Below, piece after piece: positions 9,684-17,859 of a stretch of DNA of 64,000 nt. Position 1 is the stretch's first letter. Each line of letters starts with the position of its first letter. The notes under the pieces are model-generated. The model worked only from the letters and a program-made list of their open reading frames with translations, searched no databases and was not told the origin of the DNA. Source of the DNA: Candidatus Thiodiazotropha endolucinida. Lineage in GTDB: Bacteria > Pseudomonadota > Gammaproteobacteria > Chromatiales > Chromatiaceae. Position numbers and translations under genes: made by a program. The DNA lies in NCBI RefSeq assembly GCF_001715975.1, contig NZ_MARB01000011.1, positions 1-64,000 of the forward strand. The letters run 5' to 3'.

Positions 9684-10973
9684 CTAGATCGGACACTTCT
9701 CAACGACCTTGAAAACCGCCGATGTCAGGGTATTGAGATCATTCTGGTCGATAATGTAGGGAGGCATCAGGTAGACCAGCTTGCCGAAGGGTCTGACCCA
9801 CACGCCGGCATCGACGAAGCAGGGTTGCACCTGATTCATATCCACAGGTTTCTTCATCTCCACTACCCCGATGGCGCCCAGCACACGCACCTCATTGACC
9901 TGTGGCAGTTCCCGGCAGGGCGCCAGCCCTTGCTGCAGACCGGTTTCGATGTGCTTGATCCGTTCCTGCCACGGGGAGTCGAGCAGCAGATTCAGGCTGG
10001 CCAATGCGGCACTGCAGGCCAGGGGATTGGCCATGAAGGTGGGACCGTGCATAAACAGGCCGGGATCACCCTGGCTGATGGTTTTACTGACCTCTTCAGT
10101 GGTCAGGGTTGCCGCCAGGCTCATGGTGCCGCCGGTGAGCGATTTCCCCACACACATGATGTCAGCGGCTATTTTCGCATGTTCACAGGCGAAGAGCTTG
10201 CCTGTGCGGCCGAATCCGGTGGCGATCTCATCCAGGATCAGCAGCACACCATATTGATCGCAGAGACTGCGAACCTCTTTCAGATATTCACTGGAGTAGA
10301 AGCGCATTCCACCGGCTCCCTGCACGATAGGTTCCAGGATAACGGCGGCGATATGCGAGTGGTGTTTCCTGAGTTTTTTCCTCAGTGCCTTGGCGCCATC
10401 CCCCTTACAGGGGTGGCCGAAGTAACAGCGGGGTGCATCGACAAAGAGCTGCTGCGGCAGGATTCCCGAGAAGAGGGTGTGCATGCCGGTATCCGGATCG
10501 CACACGGACATGGCGCCGAATGTGTCGCCATGGTACCCCCTGCGGATAGTGAGAAAGCGCTGCTTCTCAGGCAGCGCTTTATCGCGCCAGTACTGAATGG
10601 CCATCTTCATTGCCACTTCCACGGCAACTGATCCGGAATCGGCAAAAAAGACAGTCTGTAGCGGGCCTGGGGTGATTTCTATCAGTTTTTCTGCCAGTGC
10701 AACGGCGGGCTGATGGGTGAGGCCCCCGAACATGACATGGGGCATGGTATCCAGTTGCTGTTGTATAGCCCGTTTCAATTCCGGGTGGTTATAGCCGTGA
10801 ATGGCGCACCACCAGGACGACATGCCATCAATCAGTTCACGTCCATCAGCCAGGCGCAGCCGAACCCCATCCGCCGAGACAACGGGAAAAACCGGCAAGT
10901 CGGAGCCGACGGCGCTGTAGGGATGCCATACATGTTGATTATCGAAATCGATCCAGTCCAAATTTTCGCTCAT
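9684..10973 (-). CDS. bioA: Adenosylmethionine-8-amino-7-oxononanoate aminotransferase
   Basis: A PLP-dependent class III aminotransferase of biotin synthesis that uses SAM as amino donor to make 7,8-diaminopelargonate. At 429 residues it is normal for BioA. The N-terminal VWHPYS and DGMSSWWCAIHGYNHP signatures are characteristic, LILDEIATGFGRTG carries the PLP-binding Asp, and Lys277 in VGKSLTGG is the expected Schiff-base lysine. The gene stands alone, convergent with apbE (44-nt gap), with no other bio genes in the window. I found no BirA-like inverted repeat upstream, so regulation by BirA is not supported. Confidence 0.96.
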   Translation of the reverse strand: MSENLDWIDFDNQHVWHPYSAVGSDLPVFPVVSADGVRLRLADGRELIDGMSSWWCAIHGYNHPELKRAIQQQLDTMPHVMFGGLTHQPAVALAEKLIEITPGPLQTVFFADSGSVAVEVAMKMAIQYWRDKALPEKQRFLTIRRGYHGDTFGAMSVCDPDTGMHTLFSGILPQQLFVDAPRCYFGHPCKGDGAKALRKKLRKHHSHIAAVILEPIVQGAGGMRFYSSEYLKEVRSLCDQYGVLLILDEIATGFGRTGKLFACEHAKIAADIMCVGKSLTGGTMSLAATLTTEEVSKTISQGDPGLFMHGPTFMANPLACSAALASLNLLLDSPWQERIKHIETGLQQGLAPCRELPQVNEVRVLGAIGVVEMKKPVDMNQVQPCFVDAGVWVRPFGKLVYLMPPYIIDQNDLNTLTSAVFKVVEKCPI

Positions 10974-11436
10974 GTCCGCTGAAGTGGTCTCATCTGGGGG
11001 TATTTGACAGATTTATCGCCTCGACAGGCGATCGAACCAAGGCTTGCCCCGTCACTCACCGTTTCCCTTGTCAAATGGCTTAATAGTTTAACGCTGCATG
11101 TTACAGCATTATGGCGAGATCGCGTCATTGTGCGTTTCGGCAAATGCGCAAATCGTATTCAACACGCTTTTTAAGTGGTGATTTTTATGAAAATCAGTTG
11201 GTTATAGGCCTGCGTGCGGGTGCTGCAAAACCCCTTCCAGGGAGCCTGTAAACGATTTATAGTGTCGCCGATCGGTTAGTGTAATCCGTCGCGGGGAAGA
11301 GGTTAACAGATAATAATCAAGGATGTTGCCGAGTTAATACCAATGAAGATATAAATAATCAGGTGATTTACACTCCAAAATAACGACCCAATGAGCCAGT
11401 AAATCGGTTCGAGCCTGAAAATAAGAGGAGAATGAT
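10974..11436. other. 463-nt divergent intergenic region between bioA and the CDGSH gene
   Basis: No coding sequence or RNA gene is recognisable. The only signals are a candidate plus-strand promoter at 11326-11355 and a clear ribosome binding site AAGAGGAG just before 11437. No strong terminator or operator palindrome was seen. Confidence 0.6.
11326..11355 (+). promoter_or_regulatory. Candidate sigma-70 promoter for the CDGSH protein
   Basis: TTGCCG at 11326-11331, an 18-bp spacer and TATAAA at 11350-11355 lie about 80 nt before the start codon. The match is moderate (4/6 and 5/6). Confidence 0.35.
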
Positions 11437-11682
11437 ATGGGCAAACCTGTAGTAGCCGCAAAGCAACCTATCGATGTGGATCTTGTCGCTGGCAAAGAGT
11501 ACTGGTGGTGTGCATGCGGACGTTCATCCAACCAACCCTTCTGTGACGGCTCACATCAGGGTACTGGGATCGAACCACTTGGATTCAAGGCGGAAAAGAA
11601 CGGTGAGGCCTGGCTCTGTCGCTGTAAACAGACAAAAAATCCTCCCTATTGCGATGGCAGTCATAAACAGGTCGATGATTGA
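11437..11682 (+). CDS. Double CDGSH iron-sulfur protein
   Basis: 81 residues with two CDGSH-type [2Fe-2S] motifs: [16 protein letters not shown] at about 27-42 and [16 protein letters not shown] at about 62-77. Each supplies three Cys and one His ligand, so a single chain can hold two clusters, as in the bacterial tandem (MitoNEET-like, mini) class. There is no signal peptide, so it is probably cytoplasmic; redox or iron-sulfur transfer is the family-level expectation. AAGAGGAG six bases before ATG supports the start. It is monocistronic and convergent with the diguanylate cyclase gene. Confidence 0.93.
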   Translation: MGKPVVAAKQPIDVDLVAGKEYWWCACGRSSNQPFCDGSHQGTGIEPLGFKAEKNGEAWLCRCKQTKNPPYCDGSHKQVDD

Positions 11683-11712
11683 TCATCAATCATGCGAAAA
11701 AGGGCCTGAAGC

Positions 11713-12840
11713 TCACCTTTCGCTGGAATTGATTTCATCGGGAAGCGCTTTGTCGGTCTGGTGATATTCGATGCGGTTTCGGCCATTGGCTTTTGCCGTA
11801 TAGAGGGCTTGGTCGGCATTCGCCAGGAGCCGTTGCCCATCGGCCTTCTGTTGGGATTTGCTCGATAAGGGCAGTGTTTCACTGACTCCGATCGATACAC
11901 TCAATTGCAGTGTTGAGCCATTGTCCAACGGGATCGGTTGGGAGTTGACTTCCATGCGGATCCGTTCAGCCAGCATCAATGCCTCGTTGAGACAGGTTTG
12001 GGGAAGTAGCAGTGCGAACTCCTCCCCGCCAAACCGCGTGGCGATATCACTGGCACGCAGCTGGGAACGGATACGGTTTGCCAGTTCTCTTAAAACGATG
12101 TCACCTGCCTGGTGGCCGTAAGTGTCGTTGATCTGTTTGAAATGGTCGGCATCGATGAACAGGCAGCTCAATGGTTGGCGATAGCGACCAGCACGGGCGA
12201 GCTCTTCATCGAGGCGCCGATCCAGGTAGCGGCGATTGTGAAGTTCGGTCAAAGGATCGGTAAGGCCGCTGATCAAGATATGTTCACGGTTGACAGTATT
12301 CTCCAAACAGACGCTGCAAATGGTGGCAAGGCGGGCGAGAAAATCGGTGGCGAGCTGGCGCGAGAAGCGGCTCTGTTCACTGCTGCCCAGATTGATGCTG
12401 CCAATCAGTCTGTTGTGTCGAACCATGGGCAGTATGGCTATGCTCTCGATACCCGCAGGATCAGAGAAAAGCAAGTCGTACTCAGGGCTTAAAAACGAAC
12501 CAAGCCAGGGACTGCGCAGTCGCTGAAATCGAGGATTGACTGTAACCATGTCATCGACGAATTCGAGTAATGGAAAGGCCTTCTCATCCAGGCCGTTTTT
12601 ATATAGCAGATGTCGGATTTCGTGATTGGGATCGTGCAGCATTAGATGAAGGGATTCGATCTCAAAGGAGGTTTTGAGTCCTTCAGTCATGCAGCTAAGG
12701 AGTTCAGGCAGTGTCTCGGCGCCCAACAGCTCCAGTTCGCGGGCATGAAAACGCCCCAGTGTCTCCTGGTTCTCCTGCGCCTTTTGGGTTAACTCCCGTA
12801 GGCGTGCATGGAGGAGTCGATTCTCTTTTTTCAGGTCCAT
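11713..12840 (-). CDS. Soluble diguanylate cyclase with N-terminal DUF484/GAF-like domain
   Basis: About 375 residues. An N-terminal coiled coil (KENRLLHARLRELTQKAQ) leads into a GAF-like domain of DUF484 type (about 40-200), then a GGDEF domain beginning DPLTELHNRRYL. The active-site GGEEF is intact, and RASD five residues before it is a canonical I-site, so an active, feedback-inhibited cyclase making c-di-GMP from two GTP is expected. There are no membrane helices. The start is either ATG at 12840 (used here) or an in-frame GTG at 12852; neither has a strong ribosome binding site. It lies 58 nt downstream of the double-thioredoxin gene on the same strand and may be co-transcribed. Confidence 0.92.
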   Translation of the reverse strand: MDLKKENRLLHARLRELTQKAQENQETLGRFHARELELLGAETLPELLSCMTEGLKTSFEIESLHLMLHDPNHEIRHLLYKNGLDEKAFPLLEFVDDMVTVNPRFQRLRSPWLGSFLSPEYDLLFSDPAGIESIAILPMVRHNRLIGSINLGSSEQSRFSRQLATDFLARLATICSVCLENTVNREHILISGLTDPLTELHNRRYLDRRLDEELARAGRYRQPLSCLFIDADHFKQINDTYGHQAGDIVLRELANRIRSQLRASDIATRFGGEEFALLLPQTCLNEALMLAERIRMEVNSQPIPLDNGSTLQLSVSIGVSETLPLSSKSQQKADGQRLLANADQALYTAKANGRNRIEYHQTDKALPDEINSSER

Positions 12841-12898
12841 TGTGCTGTACACAGATCAACTGGTCAGTCATATCGGCTTAGCGGTGTGCATCTTGAGA

Positions 12899-13936
12899 CT
12901 AGAAGTCGCTATTGACGCGCCAGCGCTGATAATTGGGTTCCGCTACATATCCTCGGCTGGTGATGAAATTGATGACTTTGCGCAGACGATAGAAACGGAC
13001 GACAGAGTCGACGCGAATGATCTCATTGCCCTGTTCATCGAAAAAAACCAGTGAGGGGGTGTAGAAGAGCCCGAGATCCTTGGCCCATTGAAAGGCAGTC
13101 GTCTTTTCACCGTTGGGCGTGATGACGGGGGTCTTCTCGCCAATATTGAGTTGAACGTTATCAAAACCTCGCAGCAGCCTGTTGATGGCCGGGTCACGGA
13201 GCGGTTGGCCATGCAGTATGTCGCAGGCGTGACAGTTGCCCTGCTCGAAATAGACCAGCAATGGGCGTTGGCCCGGAAAGCGGCTGCGATCCAGATTGTG
13301 CGGCGGCGGGATGAAATAGTCCTCTTCGTTTAAATCCCCCGGTTCGAAAGCGGTACCTGATTCACCCCGTGCAAGATAATCGGGGAAAGACTCTTTTAGG
13401 TAATGTCCATCGGCGACATATTCCAGGGCGGCGCGAAACTGGTAGGGTGGATAATAGCCGCGCAGGCGTAATGCCTCCTTTCCCTGTCTATCGTAGAAGA
13501 TCAGTGAGGGGGTGAAGTTGGTATTCTGCCGCATTGCAAACTCCCGCTGTGTGATCACATCCTTATTCAGGATTGTGACCTCTTCGGTGCTCCAGATATC
13601 GATCGGTACGATATCGAAATGTTTGCGGGTATAGGTGGTGATATCGCTGAGGCCGAAATTCACATCCAGCAACATCTTGCAATAGGCGCATCGCTTCTGA
13701 CCGAAATAGACAATCAGGCCACGCTTGTCGTTCTGTACCGCTTCCTCCAGGTCGTCAGGCAGATCCAGAAAACTTTTCTTGAACCATTCGGGGTATTTTA
13801 ATAGCTCTTCGAGCGGGAAGTCGTCGAAAGCGTAGACGTCACTTTCGGAGTCGATAGCAAAGGCGTTTGGCTTGAATGCCGCCGTCAGTATCGAAACAAC
13901 AATTGCGGTGTTGCGGAGTAGCTTGTTCATGGGCAT
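12899..13936 (-). CDS. Periplasmic protein with two thioredoxin-like domains
   Basis: 345 residues with a signal peptide (about 1-27, ending near NAFA). Two thioredoxin-fold domains are visible: the first around residues 60-185 with CAYC after IVYFGQKR and a cis-Pro loop TPSLIFYD, the second around 215-325 with CHAC after LLVYFEQGN and TPSLVFFDEQGN. This is the architecture of SoxW/thioredoxin-related periplasmic proteins; reduction or isomerisation of disulfides, or protection of a cofactor-binding Cys, is likely but the substrate is unknown. Both redox pairs are intact. ATG at 13936 has GGTGA just upstream; a second ATG two codons in is possible. Confidence 0.85.
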   Translation of the reverse strand: MPMNKLLRNTAIVVSILTAAFKPNAFAIDSESDVYAFDDFPLEELLKYPEWFKKSFLDLPDDLEEAVQNDKRGLIVYFGQKRCAYCKMLLDVNFGLSDITTYTRKHFDIVPIDIWSTEEVTILNKDVITQREFAMRQNTNFTPSLIFYDRQGKEALRLRGYYPPYQFRAALEYVADGHYLKESFPDYLARGESGTAFEPGDLNEEDYFIPPPHNLDRSRFPGQRPLLVYFEQGNCHACDILHGQPLRDPAINRLLRGFDNVQLNIGEKTPVITPNGEKTTAFQWAKDLGLFYTPSLVFFDEQGNEIIRVDSVVRFYRLRKVINFITSRGYVAEPNYQRWRVNSDF

Positions 13937-14188
13937 GTTTCACCAGGGTGATAGTTGTTGCCCGGAGCTTAATCTTATTGGTCCAGCCGCCATAAAAAGC
14001 TGCTTAGACGCGTAAACCGGTTGGAGAAGCGGCCAGTTGTTATAATATTGATATATAAAACGCTACAATATTTCAGGATAAATATAAAGATCAGCATAGT
14101 AAATTGAAACCGCACCGGTTGGCTGTGAGAAGAATATATACCTCGTTTTCCGGTCTGCACACCACACAACTCTTTTTGGGGGAGTAAG

Positions 14189-14743
14189 ATGAATAAGTAC
14201 CTTTTGCATCTGGCAATTATGAGCCTGCTGGCGTTTCCGCTATATGCGGCTGTGGATGGCGATCCTGCCGAGTACTGCAAACAGGCCGCTGAACTGTATC
14301 AACAGGATGATATCGCGGGTGCCGTTGAGGAGGCCAAGTGGTGTCTGGACTCACTCGAGCAGATCCAACAAAGCCGCAAGAGCGACAAGTTCGCAAAGGA
14401 AATCGCCGGTTGGAAGCGTGGCGAGATAAATCAACAAAAAACAATGGGTTTTTCCATTATCGAGACCACATACAGCAAGGACGGCAAAGCCATAAAAGTC
14501 AGCTACAACAGCGGTAGCGGGGGTATGGCTGCCATGTTCAGTCAAATGGGTCTGGCCGGCGGAGGTAAGAAGATCCGGCTGGGCCGCTACACCGGCATGG
14601 TGATGGAACAGGGATCGCGCAACGAGATCATGATCGGACTCAAAATGACGCCGGGCATGATTACTCTATCTTCCACCAATGCGTCAGTGGAAGAATTGAG
14701 GGCCTTCGCCAAGGCGTTCCCCGTGAAGGATATTGATCAATGA
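14189..14743 (+). CDS. Secreted protein of unknown function
   Basis: 184 residues with a clear signal peptide (MNKYLLHLAIMSLLAFPLYA) and GGGGGAG six bases before the ATG. The mature protein has two Cys in the first 35 residues (PAEYCKQ and AKWCLDS), spaced so as to form a helical hairpin disulfide; the N-terminal part resembles a TPR-like helix pair. A Gly-rich segment follows (GSGGMAAMFSQMGLAGGGK). I do not recognise the family. It is convergent with cysQ (19-nt gap) and divergent from the double-thioredoxin gene, which could plausibly act on its disulfide; that link is speculative. Confidence 0.8.
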   Translation: MNKYLLHLAIMSLLAFPLYAAVDGDPAEYCKQAAELYQQDDIAGAVEEAKWCLDSLEQIQQSRKSDKFAKEIAGWKRGEINQQKTMGFSIIETTYSKDGKAIKVSYNSGSGGMAAMFSQMGLAGGGKKIRLGRYTGMVMEQGSRNEIMIGLKMTPGMITLSSTNASVEELRAFAKAFPVKDIDQ

Positions 14744-14762
14744 ACTGATCTCAGTGACGTGA

Positions 14763-15554
14763 TCACAGATAATCGGACCATTTCCGGTCGGGATCACCAA
14801 AAGCCAGAAAGTGTGGGTTAAGCAGTGAATCCTTGGTGTTGTATTCAAGGGACTGCAGGTCGAGGGTGGTCACCCTCCCTCCTGCCGCCTCCACAACGGC
14901 CTGGGCTGCGGCTGTATCCCACTCCGAGGTGGGGCCGAGACGCGGATAGATATCGGCCCTGCCCTCCGCAACCAGGCAGAGTTTTAATGAACTGCCCATA
15001 CTCACCAGTTCATGCGCACCCAGTTTTTCCAGGAACCGCTGCAGCGAATCGCCGGCATGTGAGCGGCTGCCCGCAACCCGGATAGGTTTTCTGCATCGAT
15101 CCACGACCCGTATCGGCCGGGCCGGCTGGTCGGCTTCCTGTTTCCAGGCGCCGCTGCCTTGAATGCCATAGTAGGTTGTACCCAGGACCGGTGCATGAAC
15201 GATACCCAGGATCGGGGTATGTCTCTCGATGAGGGCGATATTGACGGTGAATTCACCATTTCGCTTGACGAATTCCCGGGTTCCGTCAAGGGGGTCTATC
15301 AGCCAATAGCGTTGCCACTGCCGGCGGGTGTAAAACGGGACCTCGGATGACTCTTCAGAGAGCACCGGAATTTCCGGCGTGAGTTGCTCAAGGCTGGAAA
15401 CAATAAGTCGATTCGCCGTGGTATCGGCTGCGGTCAATGGTGAGTTGTCCTGCTTCTTTTCAACCATGAAATCAGTGTTATAGATAGCCAGGATGGCATC
15501 ACCAGCCTGGTGGGCCAGTTGCAACAATTCGTTGATGGAGGCGGGTATGCTCAT
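14763..15554 (-). CDS. cysQ: 3'(2'),5'-bisphosphate nucleotidase
   Basis: Inositol-monophosphatase-fold, Mg-dependent phosphatase that hydrolyses 3'-phosphoadenosine 5'-phosphate to AMP, recycling the by-product of sulfate assimilation. Metal-binding motifs are visible: LSEESS, DPLDGTREFVKR and EWDTAAAQAVVEAAGG. About 263 residues, as usual for CysQ. ATG at 15554 is chosen because it begins one base after the nudE stop; an ATG nine codons upstream would overlap nudE and adds residues unlike the family. It is most likely an operon with nudE. Confidence 0.95.
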   Translation of the reverse strand: MSIPASINELLQLAHQAGDAILAIYNTDFMVEKKQDNSPLTAADTTANRLIVSSLEQLTPEIPVLSEESSEVPFYTRRQWQRYWLIDPLDGTREFVKRNGEFTVNIALIERHTPILGIVHAPVLGTTYYGIQGSGAWKQEADQPARPIRVVDRCRKPIRVAGSRSHAGDSLQRFLEKLGAHELVSMGSSLKLCLVAEGRADIYPRLGPTSEWDTAAAQAVVEAAGGRVTTLDLQSLEYNTKDSLLNPHFLAFGDPDRKWSDYL

Positions 15555-15555
15555 G

Positions 15556-16122
15556 CTACAGCCTGCTTGGGTTGGCATCAACAGAACCTAACAGATCCCT
15601 GGTTAAATATAGGGCAGCGATAGAGCGGGCCTCGCTCAAATCCGCCTGGGCGATCAGTTCATCCCATTTCGACAGTTCCCAGGGTACTACTTCGATCGGT
15701 TCAGGTTCATCACCGGATTGTTTATCCGGATATAGATTCCGCGCAAGAATAACATGGGTCTGATGACGGATATATGCAGGCGCGATAGTAAACGTCTTTA
15801 TCAGGCGCAGGTCGCGGGCTGCGTAGCCGATCTCCTCGCGGATTTCACGATTTGCCGCTTGCAGCGGGTCTTCACCCGCCTCCATGCGTCCTTTGGGAAG
15901 ACCAAGCTGGTAGTCATTGCTGCCGACGGAGTATTCGCGAATCAGCAGAACCGTATCATCGTCAAGCATCGGCACAATCAGAACAGAACCCCGCTCACCC
16001 CCGAGCAAACGTTCATACTGGCGCTGCTGACCATTGCTGAATTCAAGTTGCAACTGTTCGACACGGAACAGCCGGGTCTCAGCGATCAATTGCCGAGAGT
16101 GGATAGTGGGCAGTTTGGACAT
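15556..16122 (-). CDS. nudE: ADP-compounds hydrolase (Nudix)
   Basis: 188 residues. A perfect Nudix box (G-x5-E-x7-REIREEIG) is present starting at GRMEAGEDPLQ. NudE hydrolyses ADP-ribose, Ap3A and NADH. The neighbouring yrfG (IMP/GMP nucleotidase) and cysQ genes make a nucleotide housekeeping cluster, and nudE and yrfG are also near each other in Escherichia coli. It is followed without a gap by cysQ and preceded by the small secreted protein gene (16-nt gap), so the three may form one transcript. Confidence 0.95.
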   Translation of the reverse strand: MSKLPTIHSRQLIAETRLFRVEQLQLEFSNGQQRQYERLLGGERGSVLIVPMLDDDTVLLIREYSVGSNDYQLGLPKGRMEAGEDPLQAANREIREEIGYAARDLRLIKTFTIAPAYIRHQTHVILARNLYPDKQSGDEPEPIEVVPWELSKWDELIAQADLSEARSIAALYLTRDLLGSVDANPSRL

Positions 16123-16138
16123 GGCTATCAGTGGTCTT

Positions 16139-16810
16139 CTATGGCTTATTGACAGGTTCTAATATTTGAAAATCCATTTCGGTAAACAGCTTACCCTGGA
16201 ACCAGCCATTCCAATAGACTCTGCCGTCACGCAGTCGGGCATGTCCGGTATCGAGAGGAAGCGGTCGCATGGTGATGAAACGGATCTTATCGGTGGGAAA
16301 GTCAACCTGTAATGTCAGCTGCATGGGATAATAACCGTCGAGGAACCTGCGCATATAAGGGCCGTTGCGCAGTTGATAACCGTGCGGGCCTGACCGATGC
16401 AGCGATTGGCTCTCAGCCTGGAGACAGAGTGATGCGCCTTGGCGAACATCCCGAAGCTCGATCCTTGCGTCGATCACCCGGCTTGAACCGATATTCTCAG
16501 CCCTGAGCAGCTTGATATGCCGAATGCGCTGCGGGTGGTAGACGATCTCGAGGTGCGGTACGGCATCGAGATGCCTGTGGCACTGCTGTAACTCGACCCA
16601 ACCGTCATGCAGGCTACCCTCACTGATCCGAATCCGGTTAATATGGTGGTGAACTGATTCTGCGGGTGGTGTCAACAGGAACTCCAAATCGCCCTCATTG
16701 ACTGCCTCGATGGTAGATTCAAGATCCTCATCGGGAAATTCAAACGGCTCCTCCTCCGCGGCGGCAAACCACGGTAATAGAGAGAGGAGCAGTAAACAGA
16801 TCAAAGGCAT
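16139..16810 (-). CDS. Secreted protein of unknown function
   Basis: 223 residues. A signal peptide (LICLLLLSLLPWFAAAEE) is followed by a short acidic segment and a mixed beta-rich domain with two Cys (LQQCHRH and ASLCLQA) that could form a disulfide. The C-terminal part (DGRVYWNGWFQGKLFTEMDF) looks like beta strands. Not recognised; genes of this kind sit next to nudE in related gammaproteobacteria as hypothetical proteins (recollection, not checked). The 5' end is only 17 nt from the divergent yrfG, so promoters for the two must overlap the coding regions. Confidence 0.75.
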   Translation of the reverse strand: MPLICLLLLSLLPWFAAAEEEPFEFPDEDLESTIEAVNEGDLEFLLTPPAESVHHHINRIRISEGSLHDGWVELQQCHRHLDAVPHLEIVYHPQRIRHIKLLRAENIGSSRVIDARIELRDVRQGASLCLQAESQSLHRSGPHGYQLRNGPYMRRFLDGYYPMQLTLQVDFPTDKIRFITMRPLPLDTGHARLRDGRVYWNGWFQGKLFTEMDFQILEPVNKP

Positions 16811-16827
16811 AGGTATAACTGTAAACG

Positions 16828-17496
16828 ATGATCGACTGGAACCAAATCGATATTGTCATGCTGGATATGGACGGTACCCTGCTGGACCTCCATTTCGACA
16901 ACCATTTCTGGCTGGAACATGTGCCCACACGCTATGCCGAGGCTAAGGGCATACCTTTGGGGCAAGCCAGGGATGAGTTGCTGGCCCGTTATAAAAGTGT
17001 GGAAGGGACACTGGAGTGGTATTGTGTCGATCACTGGAGCCGTGAGTTGGAGCTCGATATCGCCCTGCTCAAGGAGGAGGTGGATCATTTGATCGCGGTG
17101 CATCCCCATGTCATCGATTTCCTCGATCAACTGATGTGTGCCGGCAAGGAGCGTATCCTGGTGACCAACGCCCACCAAAAGACCTTGGCGTTGAAGATGG
17201 AACGGACGCGCCTGGCGGGATTCTTTAACCAGGTCATCTCGTCGCACCAGCTTGGACTGCCCAAGGAGCATCCCGAGTTCTGGAATCGGCTGCAGAATCT
17301 TCATCCCTTCGACAGAGAACGGACCCTGTTCGTGGATGATAGTGCATCCGTTTTGGCATCCGCCAAAAGTTATGGCATACGCTGGCTGCTGGCGATGCTG
17401 AAACCCGATTCAAAGGAGCCGCCGCGCGTAGTTGGTGACTATCCCTCTATCCATGATTTTTCTGAAATCACCAACGGCCTGCGTTGCGCCATCTAG
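16828..17496 (+). CDS. yrfG: GMP/IMP nucleotidase, HAD superfamily
   Basis: 222 residues. HAD motif I is MLDMDGTLLDL (nucleophile and acid Asp), motif II LVTNAH, the motif III lysine lies in LGLPKEHPEFW, and motif IV is FVDDSASVL. Cap region and length match YrfG, which dephosphorylates purine nucleotides GMP and IMP. ATG at 16828 begins 17 nt from the divergent secreted protein gene. Confidence 0.92.
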   Translation: MIDWNQIDIVMLDMDGTLLDLHFDNHFWLEHVPTRYAEAKGIPLGQARDELLARYKSVEGTLEWYCVDHWSRELELDIALLKEEVDHLIAVHPHVIDFLDQLMCAGKERILVTNAHQKTLALKMERTRLAGFFNQVISSHQLGLPKEHPEFWNRLQNLHPFDRERTLFVDDSASVLASAKSYGIRWLLAMLKPDSKEPPRVVGDYPSIHDFSEITNGLRCAI

Positions 17497-17629
17497 TCCA
17501 GATTCAATGTGTGGTTGAAGTCGCACTGCCCAGAGTATAACATCGGTTCATAGCCGACGATGATGTACGATATCTGGGAATCATGTTCATCTGTTTCATC
17601 ACGTCGACAGTAGGCTCATCTAATTAAGC

Positions 17630-17635
17630 TATAAT
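17630..17635 (+). promoter_or_regulatory. Candidate -10 box upstream of the EAL gene
   Basis: A consensus TATAAT lies about 55 nt before the TTG at 17691. The region at -35 is weak (GACAGT at 18 bp), so this is only a candidate. Confidence 0.35.
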
Positions 17636-17690
17636 GATTTTTTAATAAACAGCAAAGGAGGGCCGGCACTCATCAGTTATAGGTATTCCT

Positions 17691-17855
17691 TTGCACAGAC
17701 TCAGACAACATGTTTGGCTGCTCTTCGGTGTTGGATCGTTTTTATCACTCATCCTTTTTTTGGCATTGGCAAACTATGCCTGGCGACAGAACTATCAGGG
17801 AATCGAATCTGACCTTATCCATTCGCATGAGCTCGTAAAAAGCTACTATAGTTGA
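17691..17855 (+). pseudogene. Out-of-frame N-terminal leader and membrane helix of the EAL protein
   Basis: From a TTG at 17691, with AGG at 17681-17683 just upstream, the frame encodes a typical start for a membrane sensor: basic HRLRQH, then the helix LLFGVGSFLSLILFLALA, then the beginning of a periplasmic helix (SHELVKSYYS), and stops at 17853. The following EAL ORF starts at 17860 in the next frame and continues the periplasmic domain without its own membrane helix; its frame is closed at 17836. The two parts fit as one gene broken by a single-base frameshift between about 17838 and 17853. A sequencing or assembly error is equally possible. Confidence 0.6.
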
Positions 17856-17859
17856 GACA

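Noticed and set aside
9546-10631. 361-codon plus-strand ORF opposite bioA
   Set aside because: It lies entirely antisense to a clear BioA with intact catalytic lysine, and the translation has low-complexity His-rich shadow character.
10974-11436. BirA operator upstream of bioA
   Set aside because: No TTGTAAAC-type inverted repeat with the expected spacing was found.
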